A stretch of 64,000 nt of DNA from UBA11872 sp965198285 (GTDB taxonomy: Bacteria > Chloroflexota > UBA11872). Positions 8,817 through 17,088 of this stretch are shown one piece after another; the first letter of the stretch is position 1, and each line of letters begins with the position of its first letter. Location of the stretch: the NCBI GenBank assembly GCA_965198285.1, contig OZ240251.1, positions 558,001-622,000 of the forward strand. Direction: 5' to 3'. Below the pieces are notes generated by a model. That model did not search any database. It was not told where the DNA came from and saw only the letters and a program-made list of their open reading frames with translations. Position numbers and translations under genes: made by a program.

Positions 8817-9521
8817 GTGATCAAGCGGGTGGCACCAGCAAGCCGGCGCGAGGACGACGGCGGTCGCGAGCCGGCGGACTCGCCGCCGCCGGCAGCGGAG
8901 CGTGCGGCGCCGCCGCCGCCGGACCCGTACCAGCCGCTGACGCTGCAGGAGACCCTGGACATGTTTCAGGACCAGCTGCGGCGCATGGACGGCACCTGGC
9001 GCGGGACCGGTCTGACGATCCTGGGTGTGGCGCTGATGGGGGCGCTGACCTGGGGGCTGCTATCGGTGGCGGTGCCATGGTCCGGCGGGATTGTGGAGTC
9101 GGTCCAGGCGGCGCTGGCGCTGGACATGGCCTGGCCGCCGATTCCAGCGCCCGACGACCCGCGGGTGGACCGGTCGACGAGCCTGGTTGCGGCGGCCTGG
9201 GTCGGCGCGCCGCTGATCTTGGGCGTGTTCTGGTTCACGGCGGCCTATCACCTGGACCGTACGAGCCGGCGCGCGTTTCGCGTGGTGGACGCCGGCCTGG
9301 TTCGGCAGACGGCGGGCTACACGGTGATGGCGATTGGGGTGATCTTCCCGCTGATCATCCTGGGCCTGGTGGGGTCGGCCTGGGGGGTCTTTGCGCTGCT
9401 GACGTGGGCCGCGGCCGGCGAGGCGTGGGCTGCGGCCGGCACGCTGGTTGGCCTGCTGGTCGCCTTTGCCGGGGTGGTTCGGGCCGCCAACGCGGTGCTG
9501 GACCGCCGGTACGGCGACTGA
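8817..9521 (+). CDS. Hypothetical membrane protein with proline-rich N-terminus
   Basis: A GTG start gives 234 residues. The first 45 are charged and proline-rich (EPADSPPPAAERAAPPPPDP). A soluble helix (LTLQETLDMFQDQLRRMDG) follows, then about four transmembrane helices (GLTILGVALMGALTWGLL; SLVAAAWVGAPLILGVFWF; YTVMAIGVIFPLIILGLVG; AAGTLVGLLVAFAGVVRAAN). No family is recognised. It ends 16 bases before the UbiA-family gene and probably shares its transcript. Confidence 0.6.
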   Translation: MIKRVAPASRREDDGGREPADSPPPAAERAAPPPPDPYQPLTLQETLDMFQDQLRRMDGTWRGTGLTILGVALMGALTWGLLSVAVPWSGGIVESVQAALALDMAWPPIPAPDDPRVDRSTSLVAAAWVGAPLILGVFWFTAAYHLDRTSRRAFRVVDAGLVRQTAGYTVMAIGVIFPLIILGLVGSAWGVFALLTWAAAGEAWAAAGTLVGLLVAFAGVVRAANAVLDRRYGD

Positions 9522-9537
9522 CTGGCCCGATCGCGCC

Positions 9538-10455
9538 ATGACATCCGCGCAGCAACCTCTTGAGCCATCCCGCAGGCTGAGGGCCAGGCTGGTGGGGCTT
9601 GCCGTCAGCAGCCGGCCGCGGCAGTGGCCAAAGAACCTGCTGGTGCTGGCCGCGCTGCTGTTTTCGCGCGAGTTCCATAGCGGCTCCAGCCTGCTGGCCG
9701 CCGTGGCCGCCGTGGCCATCTTCACGCTGGCCACGGCCGGGCTGTACATGCTGAACGACGCGATCGATGCGTCACGCGACCGCCAGCATGAGGTCAAGCG
9801 GCACCGTCCGATCGCGGCCGGGCTGGCGCCGGTTGGTTTGGCCGTTGGCGTGGGAGGGCTCTTCAGCGTCGCGGCCTTGGTGCTGGCCACATTGCTGGCC
9901 TGGCCGTTTGGGGCGGCGCTGGCGGTGTATCTGGCGCTGCAGATCGGTTATTCGCTGGTGCTCAAGCACCTGGTGATCCTGGATCTACTGGCGATTGCGG
10001 TGGGGTTTGTGATTCGCGCGGTCGCGGGCGCCCTGGTGATCGAGGTGCCGATCTCGCCCTGGCTCTACATCTGCACGTTCCTGCTGGCGCTGTTTCTGGC
10101 CGTGGGCAAACGCTGGGCCGAACTTGGCGCGGAAGTCCGTTCGTCCGCGGCCCGTCCGGTTCTGGACCGCTATACGCCGGAATTCCTGCGTACGCTCATC
10201 GTCATCACGGCATCGGCCACGCCGCTCAGCTACGCCCTATACACGTTCTCCGCGCCCAACCTGCCGGAGAACCACCTGATGATGATCACCATTCCGATCG
10301 TGCTGTACGGAATCCTGCGGTATGTCTATCTCCTGCAGGCCAACGGATCGGGCGAGGAACCCGAGCGCGTCCTGCTGGGAGACCCGGGAATCCTGGTGTC
10401 AGTGATTGCGTGGGTGGCCGTGAGTTGGTCGATCCTGCAGTTTGGCGGGGGCTAG
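9538..10455 (+). CDS. UbiA-family prenyltransferase, decaprenyl-phosphate phosphoribosyltransferase type
   Basis: An ATG at 9538 gives 305 residues with about eight to nine transmembrane helices. The key signature LNDAIDASRDRQHEVKRHRP, followed by IAAG, is the first aspartate-rich motif. In this form (ND..D...D...H..KR.RPIA.G) it is characteristic of decaprenyl-phosphate 5-phosphoribosyltransferases, which add phosphoribose from PRPP to a polyprenyl phosphate, rather than of quinone or heme O synthases. The N-terminal SSRPRQWPKNLLVLAALLFS also fits that subfamily (RP.QW.KN). The family is well known from mycobacterial arabinan synthesis. Its lipid product in this lineage is inferred only. No partner epimerase lies nearby. 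Confidence 0.85.
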   Translation: MTSAQQPLEPSRRLRARLVGLAVSSRPRQWPKNLLVLAALLFSREFHSGSSLLAAVAAVAIFTLATAGLYMLNDAIDASRDRQHEVKRHRPIAAGLAPVGLAVGVGGLFSVAALVLATLLAWPFGAALAVYLALQIGYSLVLKHLVILDLLAIAVGFVIRAVAGALVIEVPISPWLYICTFLLALFLAVGKRWAELGAEVRSSAARPVLDRYTPEFLRTLIVITASATPLSYALYTFSAPNLPENHLMMITIPIVLYGILRYVYLLQANGSGEEPERVLLGDPGILVSVIAWVAVSWSILQFGGG

Positions 10456-10568
10456 GGCCATGATCGGCGGCGCCTCAGCGCCCGGCCCTGGCCGCTCAGG
10501 CTGCGCGGTTGCGGTGCGGGCGACCTAGTGCCAGCAGCCACGCGCCGCAAGGGCCAGGGCGACCGGCC

Positions 10569-10829
10569 TTAGGACTCGAGCGTGGAGCCCAGGACCAGGC
10601 GGTCGTTTTCCTGGTCGTCCACCAGTTCAAAGTCCACCCAGCGGTCGTGCGTGATCATCAGCCGCAGGCGGTCAGGCTGTCGTTCGCAGCCCAGCGCTTC
10701 CTCCGGCGTGATGTCCATTCGCCGGCAGGCGTCGGAATAAAGGTCACTCAGCGATACACGTCGTCGGGAAGCCAAATCGTCCACAACTCCTTGCGGGAAA
10801 CATGCGCCATCGAAGCGCCAGCGCCCCAT
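10569..10829 (-). CDS. Small hypothetical protein
   Basis: An internal ATG at 10829 gives 86 residues: MGRWRFDGACFPQGVVDDLA and so on, ending VLGSTLES. The frame extends further upstream, but that part is arginine-rich and runs into the promoter region of the L25 gene, so the internal start is preferred. The sequence is acidic, with a predicted helix (RRRVSLSDLYSDACRRMD) and a short beta segment (DRLRLMITHDRWVDFELVDD). I recognise no family. It is transcribed divergently from the ribosomal protein L25 gene. Confidence 0.5.
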   Translation of the reverse strand: MGRWRFDGACFPQGVVDDLASRRRVSLSDLYSDACRRMDITPEEALGCERQPDRLRLMITHDRWVDFELVDDQENDRLVLGSTLES

Positions 10830-10871
10830 TGTCCACAATCGCGGACCGCCGGTGCGATGGTGCGAGAAGCG

Positions 10872-10901
10872 TTGACGCGCGGTGCGGCGTCTCTCTAGAC
10901 T
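10872..10901 (+). promoter_or_regulatory. Predicted sigma-70-type promoter for the L25 gene
   Basis: TTGACG (10872-10877) and TAGACT (10896-10901) are separated by 18 bases and lie about 90 bases upstream of the L25 start codon. Both hexamers match the consensus at most positions. This is a sequence prediction only. Confidence 0.5.
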
Positions 10902-10992
10902 CATCGGGTAGCGGCGCCGCGTGTTTTTCCGCGCCGACCCAGCGTCTCTGTCACAAGGTCGCGCCGCCACCCGAACCGAGGAGCAGCGAGCC

Positions 10993-11727
10993 GTGCCCGA
11001 ACGTCAACGCCTGGCGGCGGAACCCCGAACCGTCCTGGGAAAGAAGGTCCGACGCCTGCGGCGGGAAGGTCTGATCCCGGCCAATCTGGTGGAAGCCGGC
11101 CACCCTTCCATTGCCATGCAGGTGTCCGAGCGGGCGCTGGCGGACCTGGTGCGTGCCCAGACGACCGGCCAGCTGGTGGACCTGGAGTCGCCGGACGCCA
11201 GCGAGCCGGTGCTGATGGATGCGGTGGATATCGACACGCTGACGAACCGGCTGGTGCACGTGACGCTGCGCAAGATCGATATCAGCAAGCCGATCGAGCT
11301 GATGGTGCGCGTATCGCTGACGGGGCACGCGCCGGCCAGCGACGACGCGGAAGTGGTGGTGATTCAGAATCTGCAAGAGGTCGAAGTCACGGCCCTGCCA
11401 ATCGAGATCCCCTCCAGTCTGATCGCCGACGTTTCGAGCCTGGAGGAGATAGGCGACGAAGTCAGGGTCCGCGATCTGCGGGCGGCGGATGGCGCGTATG
11501 AGCCGCTGAACGACCCGGACGAGCCCGTGATCCAGGTAATAGCGGCGCGGCAGGTCGAAGAAGAGACGCCCGAGGACGAGCTGGAAGAGGTCTTGCTAGA
11601 GGAAGGCGCCGTTCCGGTGCCGGACGGCGAGGCGGTGGAAGCCACCGAAGAGCCCTCCGCCGGGCCCGGACCGGGGAGAAGCCGTGCGGGCGCGACCGAC
11701 AGCTGGGCCGCAGGCGGCCACGCTTAA
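10993..11727 (+). CDS. rplY: 50S ribosomal protein L25 (CTC / TL5 long form)
   Basis: The start is a GTG at 10993, preceded by a clear GAGGAG about 9 bases upstream. The 244-residue protein has the N-terminal L25 5S-rRNA-binding domain (RQRLAAEPRTVLGKKVRRLR, EGLIPANLVE) and the second TL5/CTC beta domain (IELMVRVSLTGHAPASDDAE, LQEVEVTALPIEIPSSLIAD). It ends in an acidic, alanine/proline-rich tail. It binds 5S rRNA in the large subunit. In many genomes pth follows this gene, but here it does not. Confidence 0.93.
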   Translation: MPERQRLAAEPRTVLGKKVRRLRREGLIPANLVEAGHPSIAMQVSERALADLVRAQTTGQLVDLESPDASEPVLMDAVDIDTLTNRLVHVTLRKIDISKPIELMVRVSLTGHAPASDDAEVVVIQNLQEVEVTALPIEIPSSLIADVSSLEEIGDEVRVRDLRAADGAYEPLNDPDEPVIQVIAARQVEEETPEDELEEVLLEEGAVPVPDGEAVEATEEPSAGPGPGRSRAGATDSWAAGGHA

Positions 11728-12019
11728 ATATGCGCGGTTTGAGACCTCGATGCCCAGAGCGGCGGTCGGCCACGGATGCTGTAGGCTGACGGTCGGCCGG
11801 GTCAATCTGCTCCAGGCGCCGCGAGGTGATCGGGTGACCGGCGGTGGCGGCAAGCTGCTCGATAGCCGAGCGAGGAACCGCAGCCGCTGACGCAGGGACG
11901 GCAGCATCCAGTGCAACGACGCACACCTTGCCCGAGGCAGGAACCAGGGCCCACGGCCACCGGTCATTCGACCGCTGGCGTGCTCGCGCTGACCGGGCGA
12001 GCATTGGAGGCTGCCGACG

Positions 12020-13234
12020 ATGAATCAGGCGGACATGGCGTGGATGCTCGTCTGCTCCGCGCTGGTGCTGTTGATGACGCCGGGCCTGGCGCTGTTCTAT
12101 GGAGGTCTGGCGCGCAGTAAGAACGCCGCGGCCACGGTGATGCACAGCTTTATGAGCATGGGCATCGTGGGGATCGTGTGGGTGTTGTGGGGCTACACCC
12201 TGGCGTTTGGCCCCGATGTGGGGCGGCTCATCGGCAGCCTGGAGTATCTGGGCCTTAACAACGTGAGCGCCGCGGCGCCCGGCCCCCACGCCGAGAACAT
12301 CCCGCACCAGACGTTCATGATCTTTCAGGGGATGTTCGCCATTATCGCTCCGGCGCTGATAACGGGCGCGTTCGCCGAGCGAATGAAGTTCAAGGCGTAC
12401 GTGCTGTTCACAGTGCTGTGGGTCACGGTGGTGTACGCCCCGGTGGCGCACTGGGTGTGGGGCGGCGGCTGGATGGACGCGATGGGCGCGCTGGATTTCG
12501 CGGGCGGCAACGTGGTGCACATCAATACGGGCGTGGCGGCGCTGGCGGCGGCGCTTGTTTTTGGCCGGCGTCTCGGCTTTGGATCGGACCCGATGGAGCC
12601 GCACAACATCCCAATGGTGGTGTTGGGGGCGGGCCTGTTGTGGTTTGGCTGGTTTGGCTTCAACGCCGGCTCGGCGCTGGCCGTGGACGCCAGCGCGGTC
12701 AACGCGTTTGTGGTGACTAATACCGGGGCCGCGGCGGGGATTCTGGGCTGGACGGCCGCCGCCTGGGCGGTGGAACGCCGGCCGTCGGTGATCGGGGCGG
12801 CGTCCGGGGCGGTGGCGGGCCTGGTTGCCGTGACCCCAGCCGCGGGCTTTGTGGGTCCGATGCCGGCGCTCATCATTGGCTTGCTGGCCGGAATCTTCTG
12901 CTACCTGGCGGCGGAGTTGCTGAAGAAGCTGAAGCTGGACGACTCGCTGTCGGTCTGGGGCGTGCACGGCGTCGGCGGCACCTGGGGCGCGCTGGCGACC
13001 GGTCTGTTCGTGGGGGTGGGCTTCGGCGGAATCGCGGCGTTCACGGACGCCTCGCGCCTGGAGCAGGTCGGTATCCAGATCGTGTCGATCCTGGCTACCT
13101 GGGCCTGGGCGTTTGTGATGACGACGGTGATTCTGTGGGCGATCAAACTAACGGTAGGGCTGCGCGTCTCGGGCGACGACGAGGCGGCGGGCCTGGACAC
13201 GGCCGAGCACGGGGAGATCGCCTACCGGCTATAG
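12020..13234 (+). CDS. amt: Ammonium transporter (Amt/MEP/Rh family)
   Basis: The start is an ATG at 12020 with GGAGG about 11 bases upstream. The 404-residue integral membrane protein has the expected eleven-helix pattern. Family signatures are visible: TPGLALFYGGLARSKNAAAT in helix 1, the FAIIAPALITGAFAERMKF segment, GGNVVHINTGVAALAAALVF with a pore histidine, and DDSLSVWGVHGVGGTWGALA with the second pore histidine. The C-terminal cytoplasmic tail (GDDEAAGLDTAEHGEIAYRL) carries the Gly-Leu-Asp..E.HGE.AY motif through which PII proteins usually act. No glnK/glnB follows it, which is unusual because these genes are commonly paired. About 290 bases upstream hold no recognised gene. Confidence 0.95.
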   Translation: MNQADMAWMLVCSALVLLMTPGLALFYGGLARSKNAAATVMHSFMSMGIVGIVWVLWGYTLAFGPDVGRLIGSLEYLGLNNVSAAAPGPHAENIPHQTFMIFQGMFAIIAPALITGAFAERMKFKAYVLFTVLWVTVVYAPVAHWVWGGGWMDAMGALDFAGGNVVHINTGVAALAAALVFGRRLGFGSDPMEPHNIPMVVLGAGLLWFGWFGFNAGSALAVDASAVNAFVVTNTGAAAGILGWTAAAWAVERRPSVIGAASGAVAGLVAVTPAAGFVGPMPALIIGLLAGIFCYLAAELLKKLKLDDSLSVWGVHGVGGTWGALATGLFVGVGFGGIAAFTDASRLEQVGIQIVSILATWAWAFVMTTVILWAIKLTVGLRVSGDDEAAGLDTAEHGEIAYRL

Positions 13235-13340
13235 CAACGGGTGTCTACCGGGTGAGGAGGGAACGCCTTGCCAGCGGAATACCCGTCGATAGACGTTGCG
13301 AGGCTGGTGACGGTTCGCGAACCGCCTCGATGCGGCGGGA

Positions 13341-14015
13341 CTAGACGATGGTGGGGGCCGCGAACTGGCGGCCGAGGGCTTCTTCGAACTCGGTCTGGGC
13401 GACCAGGATTACGGAGTCGCCGACTTGCAGACGGGTGGTGGGCGTGGGTAGCACGGCGGCACCGTCGCGCAGAATCACGCTGATCCGGCCGCCCTGCTCA
13501 GGCATGCTGAGTTCCTCGGGGGTCGATCCGTCCGCCGCGGACCCTTCCGCCACGGTCATCTCCACCAGTTCCAGGCCGGCGCTGCGCAGGCGCATGAGGT
13601 GCACGACCGGGGCCACGCTGACGTCGCGCTCGATCATGGTCATCACCAGGTCGGTGGCGTTGACGATGGCCTCAATGCCCAGGGTGCGGAACGTGTCGCT
13701 GTTCCTGGGGTTGTTGATGCGCGTGATGGTGCGGGCCCGACCCTCCGAAAGGGCCGCGCCGAGTTGGCAGATAACGATGTTGTCCTCGTCATCGCCGGTC
13801 ACGGCAATCAACAGGTCGGCTCGACCGATGCCGGCATCGATCAGCCAGCGGCCCTCGGACGCGTCGTGCGGAACGACGGCGTCGCCAATCTCGTCTTGTA
13901 AGGCCCGGGCTTTGCTGGGCGAGGACTCCATGACGACGACTTCGTGGCGCTCGGCCAGCAGGTCGCGCGCCAGTTGCCCGCCAACCTTTCCGCCGCCGGC
14001 GATGATGACGAACAC
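13341..14015 (-). CDS. TrkA-family potassium uptake regulatory protein (RCK_N plus RCK_C)
   Basis: The 224-residue cytoplasmic protein begins with a Rossmann NAD-binding fold (MFVIIAGGGKVGGQLARDLL, GxGxxG type). The second-strand acidic residue (VVVMESSPSKA) and the ADLLIAVTGDDEDNIVICQL segment of TrkA_N follow. A C-terminal TrkA_C domain is present at about residues 145-224 (LELVEMTVAEGSAADG, GDSVILVAQTE). Such proteins gate K+ channels or Trk/Ktr transporters. It lies 6 bases downstream of a second TrkA_N gene, and no transporter subunit is in the window. Confidence 0.88.
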   Translation of the reverse strand: MFVIIAGGGKVGGQLARDLLAERHEVVVMESSPSKARALQDEIGDAVVPHDASEGRWLIDAGIGRADLLIAVTGDDEDNIVICQLGAALSEGRARTITRINNPRNSDTFRTLGIEAIVNATDLVMTMIERDVSVAPVVHLMRLRSAGLELVEMTVAEGSAADGSTPEELSMPEQGGRISVILRDGAAVLPTPTTRLQVGDSVILVAQTEFEEALGRQFAAPTIV

Positions 14016-14021
14016 GGGCGG

Positions 14022-14459
14022 CTAGGCTCCGTTCGCCGGTGAGCCGTTCGGCTGGTTCGGCTCCCAGCCCAGGGCCTGCTCGAAGGCGTCGCCCACGATG
14101 ACGGTGGATGGAATCGTCTCAAAGCCGAGTTCGGCGAAGACGGCGGCCCGTACGGGGTCCTTGACGCGGGCGATGGCGCGCTCGACGTTGAAGCGCTTAC
14201 GGGCCAGTTGGACGGTGATGAGATTGGAGTTGTCGCCGTAGGTAGTGGCGATGACGGCGTCGGCTCGCTCGATGCCGGCGGAGATCAGGCAGTCCTCGTC
14301 GATGGCCTGGCCCAGCAGGGTCGTGCCGCTAAAGCCGTCGGACAACCGGCGGAAGGCCGCGCGGTCGCGGTCGATCACCACAACCGAGTGGCCCTGCTCG
14401 CACATGCGGCTGGCCACTTCGGCGCCCGCCCGCCCGCAGCCGATGACGATGGCGTACAC
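14022..14459 (-). CDS. TrkA_N (RCK) domain protein
   Basis: This 145-residue protein consists essentially of one NAD-binding RCK domain: MYAIVIGCGRAGAEVASRMC, VVVIDRDRAAFRRL, and ADAVIATTYGDNSNLITVQL followed by AIARVKDPVRAAVFAELGFE. It lacks the C-terminal TrkA_C domain that its downstream neighbour has. The two adjacent single-strand genes may form a hetero-oligomeric gating ring. That is an inference from family behaviour. Confidence 0.85.
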   Translation of the reverse strand: MYAIVIGCGRAGAEVASRMCEQGHSVVVIDRDRAAFRRLSDGFSGTTLLGQAIDEDCLISAGIERADAVIATTYGDNSNLITVQLARKRFNVERAIARVKDPVRAAVFAELGFETIPSTVIVGDAFEQALGWEPNQPNGSPANGA

Positions 14460-14571
14460 CGGGAGCCCGTCCCTTTAGGCGACCCGGCTGAAATGCCGGG
14501 CGGTCATAGTACGCAAGCGCCGGGCCCGTGGGGCATGCTGCGGCGCACAGCACGAGCCGGGAGACCCGCCA

Positions 14572-14895
14572 ATGCTCTACGAACTCCGTGTCTACGAAAT
14601 CCTGCCCGGGCGGATGGACGCCATCATGGCCCGCTTCTCGCAGCACACGATGAGAATTTTCGAGCGCCTGGACATCGAGGTGGTGGGGTTCTGGCAGGAG
14701 GTGGTGGGCCGCAGCGACCGCCTGGTCTACATCACCCGCTTCGCCAGCCAGGCCGACCGCGAGGCCAAGTGGACGGCCTTCCAATCCGACCCGGAATGGC
14801 AGCGCGTACGAGCCGAAACGGAAGCCAGCGGCCAGATCGTGGCGCGGGTGATCAACAGCTACATGACGCCGACGGGGTTTTCGCCGCTGCAGTAG
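14572..14895 (+). CDS. NIPSNAP-family protein
   Basis: The 107-residue protein starts MLYELRVYEILPGRMDAIMA. It continues with the HTMRIFERLDIEVVGFWQEV and DRLVYITRFASQADREAKW segments of the NIPSNAP ferredoxin-like alpha/beta-barrel family, and ends near RVINSYMTPTGFSPLQ. The length is standard for single-domain bacterial NIPSNAP proteins, whose biochemical role is poorly defined. It is a stand-alone gene between leftward neighbours. Confidence 0.88.
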   Translation: MLYELRVYEILPGRMDAIMARFSQHTMRIFERLDIEVVGFWQEVVGRSDRLVYITRFASQADREAKWTAFQSDPEWQRVRAETEASGQIVARVINSYMTPTGFSPLQ

Positions 14896-14967
14896 GAGGG
14901 GGGCTCCTCGGCTGAGGCTATGCGGGGTTTGGGACGTGAGCGCCCGGCCCTTGGAGCCCCGCTTGCT

Positions 14968-17073
14968 TCAGGATGCTTGCTTCCGAGCCCGCGCCTGTGC
15001 CTGCCTGGCCCGAACTTCATCCAGTCTGGCCCGAACGTCGCTGGCGACTTCGGCGACCTCCTTAGCGACTTCAGTGGTCTGTCCCAGTTCCTGCTGCAGG
15101 GCGGTGATCAAGGGCAGCAGGAGGTGTCCAGAAGGCGACTCATTGATGAGGCTGAGGGCCTTGATTGGCTTGACCGTGGCGATATAGGGAAGCAGAGCTT
15201 CCGTGAAACTAGGCAGGAGGCCATCTTCGTCCTCTAGGAGTCGCAATAGTAGGACGAATTCCTCTTCGCTAATGGCCCTGTCCACCTGACTCAAGGCGTG
15301 CGCTTTCAATTGGAGAGCTATTGTTAGGGTTGCACCCGTATTGGTTTCCCGGTCAATCGCACTAAGCACAATTGCCTGGTCGAACGCCTCGATCGCTTCT
15401 GCGAACTGATTGCTACGAAGCAACGCCATCCCTTTGAACTGGATTACATTGGCCATGACGAACACGGGCACAGGCTCTTCAAGGGTGCGAATATATGTCA
15501 GAGCTTCATCTAAGGCAGACACGGCCTCGGCTGGTTCGTCCATCAGAACCAGCGCCATCCCTCTAGTGCCAAGTGCCAACGCAACCTGTAAGGCTATGAC
15601 GCTATCCGCGGATCCCGAGAATCGACCAATCAACTCATCGCACGCCGCGATACATGGTTGACTCCTCTCGAGTCTAAACAGCAGTATAGCCTTGCTTGTA
15701 AGAGCAAGTGCTATTTGATGTAGGGTTGAAGATCCGGCAGTTGGATCTAACTGCTGTATGATCTGATCGTAAAGATCGATCGCGTCGTCAGTCTTGCGCT
15801 TCTTCTCCAGCGATTTGGCCTCGTTGAGCATTGCATGTGCCACTTGCTCTGCGACGTTTAAGGCAAGGACTCCCTGTGCATGAGACTGCCTAGAAAAATC
15901 CGCCAGCAACTCGCCCAACTCTGCAGGTGAGTACAGGCTGATCATGAAGTCGACGAGCGCCTGAACAAGATTGTCAGTAGTGCGGCTCCTACGTATCAAG
16001 TAGTAGATGTTGTAGAGGCGCTCGGTTAGGTAGTACTGGCGGCGACGCGGTGTGCCGCCCTCGATGGTGACAGCGCCTCGTGCGACGAGGCGCTTGAGCT
16101 GGGCACTGCAGGCGTTGGTACTGAGTCGGGAGAGGTCGGCGACTTCCCTGGTGGTGGAGGGTTTCCAGAGTCGGGCGAGGGCGAGGTAGACACGGCGTTC
16201 CTGGGGTGGAAGTGATTCGAGGTGGCTCTTGAAGTACTCGGTGTGCTCGTCGACGAGGTCGAGCAGGTTCTCCATGAGGTCGCGGAAGGAGCGTTCGGCG
16301 CCGAAGCGGGCGATGATGGTGAGGAGGCGCGGGTTGCCGCCGGTGAGGATCTCGAGTGGGCGAACGGCTTCGCCGGTGGAGGGTGTTCCAGCAACGGTTC
16401 GCCAGAGGGTCTCGCATTCGGCGGTGTCCAGCGGGTGCAACGTGATGACCCGGAAGAGGTCGTAGAGGGCGTGCTCGGGGTTGTCGATTTCGTCGAAGCG
16501 GCTGGTGGCGCTGCCTAGCAGGATGATTCGCGGCTCGGTTTGGAGGGTCTGGCGGAGCCGCCACCCGATGTCGGGATCTCCGATGTCGGAGAAGAGCATG
16601 TTCAGGTTCTCGACGATCAGTACCTGGCGCGTCTCATGACGATCCGCGAAGTCGAGTAGTGAGCCAATACAGCGGTCGGCCAAGGCTTGATCGTCGGTAA
16701 CGGTTCGAAGTTCTTGGTAGGTGAGGCGCAGATTGTCACGCTCCTCGTTTGGCGCTTGTTCAGCCAAGCGGCCCAGGCATTCAAGCCAGAATTCGCCGCA
16801 AGTGGTGACTTCGTAGCTTTCCTCGGCAAATACGATTGGAAAGAGTCCAGTAAGGGCCGGGTTGCGGCGCACTTCTGCCGCTACCCGCAGCAGCAGGTGC
16901 GTCTTACCGCTGCCGCGGGGTCCGATGATGAGCGAGTGAGGGCTGGAGCTGGCGTCACTCTCGCGCAGGCACTCGACGAATGAATCGAACTCCGCCGTGC
17001 GCACGCAGAACGAGGCTATGATTTCGTCGTCGGTAAGGAAGCCGGGATTGTATTTCTTGACTGCTACCGCCAT
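14968..17073 (-). CDS. P-loop ATPase with winged helix and TPR-like C-terminus (STAND/archaeal-ATPase type)
   Basis: The 701-residue protein has Walker A GPRGSGKT at residues 51-58, Walker B VLIVENLNML at 151-160, a sensor-like ILLGSATS, and the GGNPRLL motif typical of archaeal-type/STAND ATPases at about 250. A winged-helix segment follows (TREVADLSRLSTNACSAQLK, about 308-345). From about residue 400 there are tandem TPR-like helices (KKRKTDDAIDLYDQIIQQ; EPAEAVSALDEALTYI; NQFAEAIEAFDQAIVL) and an Ala/Arg/Gln coiled tail. It lies 15 bases downstream of a second ATPase gene. The role is unknown, but the domain set suits a signal-sensing switch. Parts of the 3' half are visibly AT-richer than its neighbours. 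Confidence 0.8.
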   Translation of the reverse strand: MAVAVKKYNPGFLTDDEIIASFCVRTAEFDSFVECLRESDASSSPHSLIIGPRGSGKTHLLLRVAAEVRRNPALTGLFPIVFAEESYEVTTCGEFWLECLGRLAEQAPNEERDNLRLTYQELRTVTDDQALADRCIGSLLDFADRHETRQVLIVENLNMLFSDIGDPDIGWRLRQTLQTEPRIILLGSATSRFDEIDNPEHALYDLFRVITLHPLDTAECETLWRTVAGTPSTGEAVRPLEILTGGNPRLLTIIARFGAERSFRDLMENLLDLVDEHTEYFKSHLESLPPQERRVYLALARLWKPSTTREVADLSRLSTNACSAQLKRLVARGAVTIEGGTPRRRQYYLTERLYNIYYLIRRSRTTDNLVQALVDFMISLYSPAELGELLADFSRQSHAQGVLALNVAEQVAHAMLNEAKSLEKKRKTDDAIDLYDQIIQQLDPTAGSSTLHQIALALTSKAILLFRLERSQPCIAACDELIGRFSGSADSVIALQVALALGTRGMALVLMDEPAEAVSALDEALTYIRTLEEPVPVFVMANVIQFKGMALLRSNQFAEAIEAFDQAIVLSAIDRETNTGATLTIALQLKAHALSQVDRAISEEEFVLLLRLLEDEDGLLPSFTEALLPYIATVKPIKALSLINESPSGHLLLPLITALQQELGQTTEVAKEVAEVASDVRARLDEVRARQAQARARKQAS

Positions 17074-17088
17074 TGCAGCTAATTCCTT

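Noticed and set aside
11462..12967. A 501-codon open frame on the minus strand opposite rplY and amt
   Set aside because: It is antisense to two well-recognised genes, is rich in His/Arg/Gln low-complexity sequence and shows no domain. In GC-rich DNA such shadows are expected.
13268..13483. A TTG-started 71-codon frame after amt, with a good GGAGG, which could have been a PII-like gene
   Set aside because: It overlaps the end of the convergent TrkA-type gene and its product lacks any PII or other motif.
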